Made by a program: the position numbers and the translations under genes
Source: a virus
IMG/VR virus record: IMGVR_UViG_3300028361_000013
Coordinates: 62,001 to 126,000 of that record
Reading direction: 5' to 3' (one strand)
DNA length: 64,000 nt
Part shown: one piece after another, positions 8,313 to 16,622 of the stretch
Layout of the letters: each line of letters begins with the position of its first letter
Position numbering within the stretch: the first letter of the stretch is position 1
Notes under the pieces: generated by a model
The model's input: the letters and a program-made list of their open reading frames with translations, nothing else
The model's database searches: none
What the model was told of the DNA's origin: nothing

Positions 8313-8546
8313 ATGAATAAAGTAATATCAGGAAAAACAATTTTACTAAACACTAAATTGAATACTACTTTCGTTGCAAACAAATTTGATGAAGAGGTGC
8401 AAAATGGGACAAGGGAATCTGACCACATTGAATGGGCTGGAGAACTTAATGTACCAGTGAAAGATTGTGCAAAACTTATGCGTGAATTATTTCAAGAAAT
8501 AAAACATGGAGACCAGGAGCATCAAGATTGGTTAGAAGAAAAATAG
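8313..8546 (+). CDS. Hypothetical protein
   Basis: 77 residues, alpha/beta, acidic C-terminus. Six bp after the previous gene. Not recognised. Confidence 0.8.
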   Translation: MNKVISGKTILLNTKLNTTFVANKFDEEVQNGTRESDHIEWAGELNVPVKDCAKLMRELFQEIKHGDQEHQDWLEEK

Positions 8547-8585
8547 AATTATTCATAGAAATGAATGATTTATAAATTTATAAAA

Positions 8586-9113
8586 ATGAAATTAGAATTA
8601 GGGCAAAAAGTATATCACACTGATTTATATCAAGGTAGAGAAATGATGAAGGTGGTTGGGATTAGAAAAAACCAAGTAGAGTTAGAAGGTGATTATTCTG
8701 GTGGAATTCATAATGTTTGTCAAAAAGACTGGCTTTCTATTGATGGTATCTTATTAGAAAAAAATACCAAACCAAATATCACAGCAGAAACATGTCCTAA
8801 GTGTAACAATTTTGATAAATCACATGACCCAGTTGATGTGGAGTGGATTTGTAGAGATACTGATTGTAGATTTAGTTGGAAGGATTCTTTTAATAAAAAC
8901 CATAAAAGAATAAGTAAGGAGGATTTAGAAAAAGAATTTACACCAGATTTTATTAAAGAGTTCATGTTCGATGCAGAATTCAGAACGATATTCGAATCAA
9001 TTTCAAGAGGCGGAAGTCCTTATGAGATGATTGAACATTTGTGTAAATCAAAAAAAGAGATAAGTAAATCATTGGAAAAAATGATAGTAAATTTTGGAAG
9101 TTTTAAAAAATAA
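8586..9113 (+). CDS. Hypothetical protein with central zinc ribbon
   Basis: 175 residues from ATG 8586 (an in-frame ATG at 8565 would add 7). An N-terminal beta domain (about 1-60) is followed by C-P-K-C ... C-R-D-T-D-C (about 71-100), a probable zinc ribbon, and a helical C-terminus. Function unknown. Confidence 0.82.
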   Translation: MKLELGQKVYHTDLYQGREMMKVVGIRKNQVELEGDYSGGIHNVCQKDWLSIDGILLEKNTKPNITAETCPKCNNFDKSHDPVDVEWICRDTDCRFSWKDSFNKNHKRISKEDLEKEFTPDFIKEFMFDAEFRTIFESISRGGSPYEMIEHLCKSKKEISKSLEKMIVNFGSFKK

Positions 9114-9117
9114 AAAT

Positions 9118-9321
9118 ATGAATTCGATAGTATCATTTAGAAAATGCACATTAACTGATGAAGAGTTAATCGAAGCTGTAGATACAGCTACTGACAATAT
9201 GTACATAAAAGGAAAAATACCTTCCCGAAATGTTCCAGCTGAACCAAATAATGATTATGATTTATTAGTAGGAGAATTACTTGTTAGGTTTAAAGAAAGT
9301 TTGGAAATTAAATTGAAATAA
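9118..9321 (+). CDS. Small helical protein
   Basis: 67 residues starting at ATG 9118. The first half contains TDEELIEAVDTATDNMY, a helix seen in many small phage proteins; the second half ends in a Lys/Glu helix. Not recognised. Confidence 0.75.
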   Translation: MNSIVSFRKCTLTDEELIEAVDTATDNMYIKGKIPSRNVPAEPNNDYDLLVGELLVRFKESLEIKLK

Positions 9322-9323
9322 AA

Positions 9324-10040
9324 ATGGAATCAGAAAGTAACATAGGAACACCAAGAAAAATTTTTCATGTATTAATACATGATAAAGAGTATGATGTTTA
9401 TAGCATAGAAGGAAGAGAACATCAAGGTTACAATGGAGAGCCAAAAAATTGGTGGTTATATTATTCTGACAGACTTCCAGTTGATTTAATTCCGCCAGAA
9501 GATAGTGAGCATTTTAAAGCATGGTCATCAAGTATAGAAAGGTTATCTTGGGATATTAGATTTAAGCAAAGAACTAATTCTAAAGTTAAATGGGATGAAC
9601 TTAGATTTAGTGGAAGAACTTCTTGTGAAATGTGGTGCAATGGAATACTTGTATACTCTTTTGGAACAACAGGTGGAGATGGAGGTATGTCATTTGCAAT
9701 GTCAAAAGCTGAGTATCTTAAAGTAGTTCTTTGTGAACATGTATATAATTTTCTTGACCCACAATCAGAACAGGGTAGAAAAATTTGTTGGTATGGACTT
9801 CCTGCTACTGTTGATGTTAAGTCTTGTGGTTGGGAGATTGGAATTATTCCTGATTATACAACAGGGTTTTCAAAAAAAGAGTGGTGGAAAGAGTATGAAA
9901 GAAGAAAAACTAATCATACAGCTCCAGACCCAGATTGGGATGATATGGACAAAGAAGATTTTAATGAAGGAATGAGAGATGATTACATCAATTGGGGCGA
10001 TGCTATGTCTGATGGTAATATTTATTGGTTTAGAAAATAA
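9324..10040 (+). CDS. Hypothetical protein, 238 aa
   Basis: 238 residues, unusually rich in Trp (about 13). Contains GTTGGDGGMS (about 115-124) and an acidic tail with DPDWDDMD. The sequence reads as a globular alpha/beta protein, but I do not recognise the family. Starts 2 bp after the previous stop. Confidence 0.85.
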   Translation: MESESNIGTPRKIFHVLIHDKEYDVYSIEGREHQGYNGEPKNWWLYYSDRLPVDLIPPEDSEHFKAWSSSIERLSWDIRFKQRTNSKVKWDELRFSGRTSCEMWCNGILVYSFGTTGGDGGMSFAMSKAEYLKVVLCEHVYNFLDPQSEQGRKICWYGLPATVDVKSCGWEIGIIPDYTTGFSKKEWWKEYERRKTNHTAPDPDWDDMDKEDFNEGMRDDYINWGDAMSDGNIYWFRK

Positions 10041-10046
10041 TTAGAT

Positions 10047-10361
10047 ATGAATTTAGTAAATAACGAAAATATTTCAATACGAATTTCAAAAAAACCAAAA
10101 GGTTCTAAATTTAGAAGAAAACCTTATTGGGAAGCTTTTAAAAGTTGTTACTGGAGTGTTGAAAATGGAAAAGACTTCAAATACGTAAATTGTAAGTCAC
10201 ATTATATGCCAAAAGTAAATCGTTGTTTTTGGATGTGGTGGATAATTGTTGTTGAAATTAAACCAAAATTAATTAGTGGTGAAACTCCAAATAAATATGT
10301 TAGATTTGAAGACACACATCTTCAGCTTATGGATTTGCCTGAAGGAAGTTGGAAAGATTAA
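10047..10361 (+). CDS. Hypothetical basic protein
   Basis: 104 residues, basic, with many Lys and Trp and a CFWMWWIIVVE beta/membrane-like segment in the middle. Not recognised. Confidence 0.8.
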   Translation: MNLVNNENISIRISKKPKGSKFRRKPYWEAFKSCYWSVENGKDFKYVNCKSHYMPKVNRCFWMWWIIVVEIKPKLISGETPNKYVRFEDTHLQLMDLPEGSWKD

Positions 10362-10382
10362 AAATAAAATAAAACATATATT

Positions 10383-11387
10383 ATGAAAAAAAGATTCTTC
10401 AGTAGTGATTCTCATTATGGTGATGATAGATTTAATCTATTTTATAGACCATTTAAAACAGTACAGGAACAAGAGGATTATCTTGTTGAAAAGTGGAACT
10501 CTGTAGTTGGCCCAAACGATGAAGTGTTTCATCTTGGAGACTTTGCAACAACAAACAAAGGTCTTGATGTTGTAGAGAGGCTTAATGGAAAAATACATCT
10601 GGTAATGGGAAATTACGATGACCCAAGGCCAATGGCAAAGCTTAATAAACTATTTGCAACTGTAGTTGTAAACGCAGACCTTAAGCTTAAAAACGGAGAA
10701 ATGGTTCACTTAAACCATTATCCAGGAAAAGCTGTAGCAAATAAATTTAACATTGTTGGACATATCCACGGATTGTGGAAAGTTCAAAGAAATATGGTTA
10801 ATGTTGGATGTGATGCTTGGAACTTCCTTCCAGTGTCAGAAGATGAGTTAATATTTTGCATGAACGCAATCAGAAAGTTTTATGACAAGCATGTATTTGC
10901 TGGAGAACTTCCAGCAAACCTTAACTTGATTGAGGGTGCTGATGTGTATGCTACAGATATGATTCCTCCTTTAGGAGATAAAGTGTTTTTAGCAGGACCA
11001 ACACCTCGTGAGCTTGATGTTAAGACTTGGAGACCTCTTATGGTTAAGAAACTTAGAGAAGCAGGTTATGAAGGTCATATTTTGATGCCAGAGAAAGAAA
11101 ACCCAGAAGATGGGTATGATTATGACACTCAAGTTGTATGGGAGGAGAGAGCTTTAAATGCATCCGACCTAATTTTGTTCTGGGTTCCAAGGAAATTGGA
11201 CTCAATGCCAGGTTTCACAACCAATATAGAATTTGGATATTGGGCTAATAGCGGGAAGTGTGTATTAAGTTATCCGAAAAACGCAGAAAAGATGAGATAT
11301 ATGCATATGATGGCTGAAAAAAGAGATATACCTATTTACCACTCTATGAAAGAAGTTGCAGAATATGTTGCAAAAAAGTTTAAATGA
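10383..11387 (+). CDS. Metallophosphoesterase fused to a nucleoside-deoxyribosyltransferase-like domain
   Basis: 334 residues, two domains. Residues about 1-165 carry the calcineurin-like metallophosphoesterase motifs in order: SSDSHYGD, HLGDF, MGNYDD, NHYP and VGHIHG, giving the usual two-metal site. Residues about 195-330 match the nucleoside 2-deoxyribosyltransferase-like family: VFLAGPTPR near the start, W-E-E-R-A-L-N-A-S-D, LILFWVPR, and PGFTTNIEFGYW with the conserved Glu expected to act as nucleophile or base. Together this suggests a two-step nucleotide or NAD-related hydrolase/transferase, but the substrate cannot be told. A damaged second copy of the C-terminal end lies at 12,139-12,270. 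Confidence 0.88.
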   Translation: MKKRFFSSDSHYGDDRFNLFYRPFKTVQEQEDYLVEKWNSVVGPNDEVFHLGDFATTNKGLDVVERLNGKIHLVMGNYDDPRPMAKLNKLFATVVVNADLKLKNGEMVHLNHYPGKAVANKFNIVGHIHGLWKVQRNMVNVGCDAWNFLPVSEDELIFCMNAIRKFYDKHVFAGELPANLNLIEGADVYATDMIPPLGDKVFLAGPTPRELDVKTWRPLMVKKLREAGYEGHILMPEKENPEDGYDYDTQVVWEERALNASDLILFWVPRKLDSMPGFTTNIEFGYWANSGKCVLSYPKNAEKMRYMHMMAEKRDIPIYHSMKEVAEYVAKKFK

Positions 11388-11390
11388 TTT

Positions 11391-11573
11391 ATGGGAATAG
11401 TTAAATATATTGATGACGGATTTGGTAAAAAGTTTAATTGCGGACAAGCATTACATGATGGTTGGGGAATTGAATGGGGTGAAGATTTGGTGGGAGTGAA
11501 ATTACAAGATAGAAGGAATAGTAATCATAAAGAACAAATTTTAAAAAACAGATTGGTTTATGGGTATATTTAG
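11391..11573 (+). CDS. Small hypothetical protein
   Basis: 60 residues, Gly-rich with two Trp; starts 3 bp after the previous stop. Not recognised. Confidence 0.7.
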   Translation: MGIVKYIDDGFGKKFNCGQALHDGWGIEWGEDLVGVKLQDRRNSNHKEQILKNRLVYGYI

Positions 11574-11643
11574 AATTTGGTTTACTGGAGGTGGATGGCT
11601 ATGTTATGACCATTGTGTAGAACAATTTGAACTATCTAAGTGA
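11560..11643 (+). CDS. Possible 27-residue peptide
   Basis: A short frame overlapping the previous gene; hydrophobic with GGGW. It may be the truncated start of a gene interrupted by the adjacent LAGLIDADG insertion. Confidence 0.3.
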   Translation: MGIFRIWFTGGGWLCYDHCVEQFELSK

Positions 11644-11991
11644 TTCAATGGTCAATAGTTTTTCATACTTTCTATTGAGTATTAATTCTGAGTTAGTTGA
11701 ATTATTATTCAAATAATTATCATACACCAGTTTTTTGAACATTAAAATACTACTTTTTCTCCATATGGTTAGAGACCAGGTGTTTTTAGTTTTTTGATTC
11801 AAATAAACTCCAGGTATTTCATAGGATTCCAAACACTCTTTCATTCCAGATAAGAAATATTGTGTTCCTATGATAGAAATCATATTTTTGGTTTTATATA
11901 CACCGATACATCCATCCCCTTCTAAGTATCCCCTCACAAAGTGTGGTAATAATTTTTTTGGAACTTGATTGTTATTTGGGAATTCTAAAAT
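11632..11991 (-). pseudogene. LAGLIDADG homing endonuclease, C-terminal remnant
   Basis: About 120 codons are open. The frame contains HFVRGYLEGDGCIGVYK, the signature of the LAGLIDADG helix plus first strand, followed by ISIIGT, FLSGMKECLE, a W-S-L-T-I-W-R strand and a final Asn/Tyr helix, as in the second half of phage LAGLIDADG enzymes. The first half of the enzyme is absent (a TAA precedes the motif by about 25 codons), and no ATG fits. It lies between the deoxyribosyltransferase-like gene and a remnant of its paralogue, on the opposite strand. Confidence 0.75.
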
Positions 11992-12138
11992 TTAGAGATT
12001 GGCTTAGTAAAAATGAAAATGAAAACCTAATTAAATGTCATAATTTCTGGAATCAGAATAATGAGTATAATAATAGGACAAATAAAATAAGTTAACTAAA
12101 TAATTGGATTGTTTATAATAAAATTGTATCTTTGAAAG

Positions 12139-12270
12139 ATTGCTCTGGGTCATCCAAAGAATGCTGATAAAATGAGATATATGATTCACAAGGCTGAAAA
12201 ATATAACATCCCTTATTACAATACAATGGATGATATGGCAAGTTACGTTGCTAAAAATTTTAAAAAGTGA
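12139..12270 (+). pseudogene. Remnant of a second deoxyribosyltransferase-like C-terminus
   Basis: The frame reads G-H-P-K-N-A-D-K-M-R-Y-M ... Y-V-A-K-N-F-K-K-stop, which aligns without gaps to the last 40 residues of the gene at 10,383-11,387 (SYPKNAEKMRYM ... YVAKKFK). No start codon or upstream domain is present. The intervening stretch 11,992-12,138 has no other recognisable feature. This is a diverged duplicate, left when the LAGLIDADG element came in or decayed. Confidence 0.8.
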
Positions 12271-12317
12271 CTCTTCCATAAAAATTACCCAGTACAATAA
12301 ATATTAATGTTCTATTT

Positions 12318-12346
12318 AGAACATTTTATAATAAATTGTGTATAAG
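12318..12346 (+). promoter_or_regulatory. Class A phage promoter, TGTATAAG variant
   Basis: AGAACAT, 14 bp, TGTATAAG; the next ATG is at 12,370, leaving a 23-nt A/T leader. Confidence 0.7.
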
Positions 12347-12369
12347 TAAATAAAATTAATATTAAAAAC

Positions 12370-14523
12370 ATGTCAAAATTTAGTGAATTTTCAAAAAAAA
12401 TAGAAGAGAGATTCTCAGATATTCAAAATAATGGTAAATTATTTAGGTCATCTGTGGATGGTAATAAGTTATGGGATTTATACATATCATCTTTTAAAAA
12501 AGGAGACAACCCTGTTTTTAGAGACCCAGAGAGTTCGACTAACAATTGTAATCTTGATAAATCTTTTATTAGAAGATATGGTAATGTTGTAGCCATTGAT
12601 GAATCTTACAAAATAGTTACCATGTGGGACTTAGTTTTAGAAGAAGATGATGTTTATCGTAGTTCTTGTGAGAACATGTCAAAAATATTAAAGAGTGCGC
12701 CAATAAAAGATGTGTTTTTTGAAACTTTTGATGAGTTGAATGATTTGCCATATGAAAAAATAAATAAAAGTCAAATAGTTTATAAACTTGGTTTTGAGAG
12801 TAACTTTAAAACATATACTAAAGAAGAGGCTGAAAAGTTTGGAGTTGTAACTCCAGGTAAGTCATATCAATTCTTCCACTTTCATGGTGTTTTGAATAAA
12901 AAGTTTGTTGATTCTTCTGGAAAGTCACAAGCAACTATTTTATCTGATTACAGACAATCAAAAGATGTGTTTAAGAGAGGTCTTGAAGAAATTCCAATTG
13001 ACACTCTTGAGTTAGTTAGAGATTTGATAAACCAAGGTTCTTTGTTGGATGGTAAAACTCATCTTTATAAGATAGAGCAAATAATCCCATTCAAAAATGA
13101 ATATGAAAAATTATCCAGTAAACAAAAAGATAATTGGTGTTGGGTAACTTCTTACAATCTTCCTTTCTCTAAATTTAGAAACGAACTAATAGGAACTCTT
13201 TGCGTAGAATTAGCAGAGGGTGTAGAGCTTAACACTGCTTGTAGAACTTGGAATAAGCGTGTTGACCCAGCAAACTTCATGAAAGCAACAGCTCCATTAA
13301 CTGAGTCTATGAAAAAGGTGGCCATGAAAGATTTCTATGAATTAGGATATACTGATAATTCTATTAAAAGGAGATTTGCTACAATTGATGATATTAATGT
13401 AAATGAGATTTTACATTCAAATGTTGGAAGTGGTGAGGTAAAAACCGCCTCTGTATTTGATTCAGTTATACCATCAAAACCAACAAGACACAAGAGAAGT
13501 CAGTTTGATGGAATAGAAGAAGTGTCTATTGAAAAGTTTATGTCAGACATACTTCCAACATGTACTTCTGTTGAGGCTTTTGTTGAAAATAGAATGGGTG
13601 GAAACTTTGTAGCGTTAACAACTGTTGATAAGGAATCTAAAAACATGTTCAAGTGGAGTAATCCATTTTCTTGGACATTTAGAGGAAATCTTGCTGGAAA
13701 ATCACTAATTAAGGAAGCTGTAAAAGGTAGGGGTGGAAATATTGATGGAGTGTTAAATGTCAGACTTCATTTTCCAGATACTACTAATGATTATGATTTG
13801 CACTTAGAAGAACCAGGTGGATATGATATATGTTATAGAAATGTGAGAAAAGAATCTCCTTTTTCAGGAATGCTTGACTTGGATGCTCAAGGTGTTGATG
13901 GAAATCAAACACCTGAAAAAAGAGTTGAGAATATAACTTATTCTGATTTAAACAAAATGAAAAATGGTTCATATAAAGTTTATATCGTTGATTATAGTGG
14001 CAATAGATTTAAGGCTGATTTTTTTATTGAAATAGAGCATGGTGGTGAAATAACTTCATTAAAATTTGATAAAAGCAGGAGTAATGGAAATACTGCAGAG
14101 GTTTGTATAATTAAGTTAAAAGATGGTGAATTTAAAATTGAAACTTCAGAAAAAATGGAAATCACCTCATCAAACACTGTAAGTAAAAGTATATTCAACA
14201 TCGACACAAATCAATTTCATAAGGTTAATCTTGTTTGTCTTTCCCCTAATCATTGGGGTGATAATAATTCAGGAAATAAACATTATATGTTTATGATTGA
14301 TGGGTGTAGGTCTGATGTTTCACTTAGGAGTTTTCATAATGAAAATTTAAACTCAGAGCTTGTTGGCCACAGAAAGGTTATGGAGGTAGTTGGTCTAACA
14401 TCAATGCTTGAGCCTACTGAAAAACAACTGTGTGGACTTGGATTTAATGCCACAGTAAAAGATGATTTGATTTTAAAATTATATGGAACATTTAAAAGAA
14501 CAATAAAAGTAAAATTCAATTAA
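12370..14523 (+). CDS. Large conserved phage protein with C-terminal YfaP/DUF2135-like region
   Basis: 717 residues. The N-terminal part has a F-R-D-P-E-S ... N-N-C-N-L-D-K-S-F-I-R-R-Y-G-N segment (about 50-75) that I recall from large conserved phage proteins of unknown role. From about residue 455 the sequence LNVRLHFP..NDYDLHLEEPGG, then LDLDAQGVDG, and NGSYKVYIVDYSGN resembles the metal-binding beta-sandwich of DUF2135/YfaP proteins. No catalytic site can be named. It has its own class A promoter and is followed by a 125-residue gene and a strong terminator, forming a two-gene unit. Confidence 0.85.
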   Translation: MSKFSEFSKKIEERFSDIQNNGKLFRSSVDGNKLWDLYISSFKKGDNPVFRDPESSTNNCNLDKSFIRRYGNVVAIDESYKIVTMWDLVLEEDDVYRSSCENMSKILKSAPIKDVFFETFDELNDLPYEKINKSQIVYKLGFESNFKTYTKEEAEKFGVVTPGKSYQFFHFHGVLNKKFVDSSGKSQATILSDYRQSKDVFKRGLEEIPIDTLELVRDLINQGSLLDGKTHLYKIEQIIPFKNEYEKLSSKQKDNWCWVTSYNLPFSKFRNELIGTLCVELAEGVELNTACRTWNKRVDPANFMKATAPLTESMKKVAMKDFYELGYTDNSIKRRFATIDDINVNEILHSNVGSGEVKTASVFDSVIPSKPTRHKRSQFDGIEEVSIEKFMSDILPTCTSVEAFVENRMGGNFVALTTVDKESKNMFKWSNPFSWTFRGNLAGKSLIKEAVKGRGGNIDGVLNVRLHFPDTTNDYDLHLEEPGGYDICYRNVRKESPFSGMLDLDAQGVDGNQTPEKRVENITYSDLNKMKNGSYKVYIVDYSGNRFKADFFIEIEHGGEITSLKFDKSRSNGNTAEVCIIKLKDGEFKIETSEKMEITSSNTVSKSIFNIDTNQFHKVNLVCLSPNHWGDNNSGNKHYMFMIDGCRSDVSLRSFHNENLNSELVGHRKVMEVVGLTSMLEPTEKQLCGLGFNATVKDDLILKLYGTFKRTIKVKFN

Positions 14524-14542
14524 TAATAAAAAAACAAAAATT

Positions 14543-14920
14543 ATGAACAATTTCATGAAAGCTTCTCGATTAAAATTGAGAATACAAACTTCACAAGGAC
14601 CTTTGTCTGTTGAACAACTTTGGGACCTTAGTCTTAACAAACTATCTATAATAGTTAAAAACGTTAAGGAAAAACTTAAAAAAGAAAATGATGATGAGTT
14701 ATCATTTCTTGATGAAAATATGGCTGTAGATTCAGAGCAAAAACTTATTTTCGATGTATTGAAAGAGATATATATTACTAAAAAGCAAGAGTTTGATGCT
14801 GAAAAAAATGCTGCAGCTACAAAACTTCATAATCAAGAGATAGATGCTTTGATTTTTGAAAAACAAAAATCAGATATGAAAGAATTATCTATTGATGAGT
14901 TAGTGGCTCTAAAAAAATAA
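14543..14920 (+). CDS. Helical protein, partner gene of the 717-aa protein
   Basis: 125 residues, almost entirely helical, with Lys/Glu coiled-coil segments and the sequence SVEQLWDLSL near the N-terminus. Nineteen bp downstream of the large gene and directly before a terminator, so co-transcribed with it. Function unknown. Confidence 0.85.
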   Translation: MNNFMKASRLKLRIQTSQGPLSVEQLWDLSLNKLSIIVKNVKEKLKKENDDELSFLDENMAVDSEQKLIFDVLKEIYITKKQEFDAEKNAAATKLHNQEIDALIFEKQKSDMKELSIDELVALKK

Positions 14921-14924
14921 AAAT

Positions 14925-14965
14925 AAATGGAAGTGTCATAATATTTATTGGCACTTCCATTTTTT
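14925..14965 (+). terminator. Rho-independent terminator
   Basis: 11-bp stem AAATGGAAGTG / CACTTCCATTT around an A/T loop, followed by T5. Ends the 12,370-14,920 unit. Confidence 0.9.
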
Positions 14966-14975
14966 AGTAAAACAA

Positions 14976-15119
14976 ATGCCTAAAAAAGATAAAACTTTAG
15001 AAGAATACAAATCCTACTGGGATGGTCCAAAAATAGGATTCAATGAAGAACTCTATCAGGAGTACTTAAAAAAGAAGATAGAGGCCAGAGAAAATTATTT
15101 AAAAATTAAAATGAATTAA
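14976..15119 (+). CDS. Small charged protein
   Basis: 47 residues, Lys/Glu/Tyr-rich helix starting MPKKDKTLEEYKSYW. Start at the first ATG after the terminator; no promoter of class A or host type is obvious. Unknown function. Confidence 0.6.
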   Translation: MPKKDKTLEEYKSYWDGPKIGFNEELYQEYLKKKIEARENYLKIKMN

Positions 15120-15120
15120 C

Positions 15121-15210
15121 ATGAATTTTGACAACATAAACAAAGCGGTTTTAACTATTTTTGACAACCTTGATGGTGATGAAAAATCTGAAGACCTATC
15201 CAATAGATGA
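15121..15210 (+). CDS. Possible 29-residue acidic peptide
   Basis: ATG immediately after the previous stop; overlaps the start of the HNH gene by 32 bp. Small size makes it uncertain. Confidence 0.4.
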   Translation: MNFDNINKAVLTIFDNLDGDEKSEDLSNR

Positions 15211-15543
15211 TATTAAAGCTCACGGAGACGTTGAGTTTTTTTGGATGAAGAGATTACTGATAGAAAGATAAAGCTAAGAAGAGCACTTATATTGCTTGAG
15301 CTGGGTGTTGAGTGTGTTGACTCTGGATGTGAGTTATCTGGTTATCACTTTGGACTTGGAGAGGATAACGGTGGAGGAATCCACTTGGACCTTTATGCTT
15401 ATGACCACGAAGGCGACCTCATGATGCTTACAATAGACCACATCAAACCAAAATCTAAAGGTGGAAAGAATCACATTAAGAATTATCAGACAATGTGCAT
15501 GCTTCATAATCATGAAAAATCAGATTCTTACGAAGAGGAATAG
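15179..15543 (+). CDS. HNH endonuclease, read across a T7 frameshift
   Basis: ATG 15,179 opens a frame coding M-K-N-L-K-T-Y-P ... G-D-V-E-F-F up to a run of seven T (15,236-15,242); the -1 frame then continues D-E-E-I-T-D ... to TAG 15,543. In the second frame the only near-start codon is TTG 15,241, and the joined protein (about 121 residues) reads naturally. The downstream part has C-V-D-S-G-C, then TIDHIKPKSKGGKNHIKNYQ and C-M-L-H-N, an HNH nuclease core. Either a slipped homopolymer (mutation or read error) or a programmed -1 frameshift. The TAG overlaps the next promoter. Confidence 0.75.
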
Positions 15544-15570
15544 AACATTATTGTTTTTGTTGCGTATAAG
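15542..15570 (+). promoter_or_regulatory. Class A phage promoter
   Basis: AGAACAT, 14 bp, CGTATAAG. GTG 15,576 is exactly 6 nt after CGTATAA, which supports GTG as the start of the next gene. Confidence 0.85.
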
Positions 15571-15575
15571 AAAGA

Positions 15576-15938
15576 GTGAGAACATTAACCATCATATTAT
15601 TACTCTTGTCTTCTCTGGCTTATGGTCAGGATTTTAAGACTCAGACAGTTACTTTCATTGAAGTGGCTATTGAGGACATAGGAGATAGCAGGTCATTTTA
15701 TATTGGCTACATTGACTCATCTGTAAAAGAACACAACTCTGATATGATATTTGGATATGGCGTTGATATTTATGTTGATGACACAATCTTATTTGATTAT
15801 GACGATGATATTTTAATAAATTTCAATCAAGAGTTTGCTAAGAAGTTAATAGGAAAAAAGATAGAAGTACTTTATTATGAAAAGGAGAATTATTTTCATG
15901 AGATTGTACCTGTAGTTTCAAAATTAAGTTTAAAATAA
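15576..15938 (+). CDS. Exported protein with signal peptide
   Basis: 120 residues. The N-terminus (R-T-L-T-I-I-L-L-L-L-S-S-L-A-Y-G-Q) is a clear type I signal peptide with likely cleavage after AYG, so the mature protein would go to the periplasm. The mature part is acidic and beta-rich. GTG start set by the promoter spacing. Unknown function; envelope-directed phage proteins often modify entry or lysis, which is only a guess here. Confidence 0.75.
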   Translation: MRTLTIILLLLSSLAYGQDFKTQTVTFIEVAIEDIGDSRSFYIGYIDSSVKEHNSDMIFGYGVDIYVDDTILFDYDDDILINFNQEFAKKLIGKKIEVLYYEKENYFHEIVPVVSKLSLK

Positions 15939-15944
15939 ATAAAG

Positions 15945-16040
15945 ATGAAGTTTTTAGTATTTTTAGAGTGCATGCTTATTGGTACGTTAGCAATGATTGC
16001 TATAGTTCCACTAACAGTATATGAGTTAATTAAAGCATAA
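15945..16040 (+). CDS. Single-span membrane peptide
   Basis: 31 residues, nearly all one hydrophobic helix (F-L-V-F-L ... M-I-A-I-V-P-L). Lies between two genes with 6 and 3 bp gaps. Could be a small holin-like or regulatory membrane peptide; no proof. Confidence 0.6.
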   Translation: MKFLVFLECMLIGTLAMIAIVPLTVYELIKA

Positions 16041-16043
16041 ATT

Positions 16044-16622
16044 ATGGAAAAGAGTATCACTGAAATGACTGACGAAGAATTGAAAATTCACGACCTTGAG
16101 AAGGATGTGATAAGACTTGAAGCAGAGCTTAAGAGAGAAAAGGCGTGGGGCGACACTTATGAAAAAATACCTAAATTGTATTACAGCTATAAAAGCGTGA
16201 GCGATGACGATATAAAGAAAAAATTAGCCGAGATTCAAATCGTCAAGAAAGAGCATAAAGGAGTTGGTACTGAATTTGGCTACTACCCTTATGACCTAAC
16301 AGATGCACTGGAGTCTCCGAGAGGGGTTTCTCTTGGGTTTGGAGGCAAGACATCAGATGAATTGGTTAAAGGCCTTAAAAAGTACAAGACCATCACTTAC
16401 CTTGTAAAGTCTTCATCAAGATTTTTTCTTAAGAATGATATTGGAGAAGTGTTTGACCAAATGGAATTACATGACTTTTATACAAGTGACATAAAAGCTA
16501 TTTGTCTTAACGAAGGTTACACAAAACTTCCTGGTACAGATGGAGAGCATTTTTTAATGACCGCAATACTTCTTGTTGATGAGAATTGCACAAGAGAATG
16601 CGAACCAGAAGAAGCAAAATAA
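16044..16622 (+). CDS. Hypothetical protein with N-terminal coiled coil
   Basis: 192 residues; coiled coil about 8-45, then an alpha/beta domain with LGFGGKTSDELVKGL. Two terminal Cys (C-T-R-E-C). Stop overlaps the next start (TAATG). Not recognised. Confidence 0.85.
   Translation: MEKSITEMTDEELKIHDLEKDVIRLEAELKREKAWGDTYEKIPKLYYSYKSVSDDDIKKKLAEIQIVKKEHKGVGTEFGYYPYDLTDALESPRGVSLGFGGKTSDELVKGLKKYKTITYLVKSSSRFFLKNDIGEVFDQMELHDFYTSDIKAICLNEGYTKLPGTDGEHFLMTAILLVDENCTRECEPEEAK

Noticed and set aside
11992-12095. Plus-strand frame of about 35 codons (L-K-F-R-D-W-L ...) between the LAGLIDADG remnant and the duplicate
   Set aside because: No start codon and overlaps the opposite remnant; could be another scar but cannot be supported.
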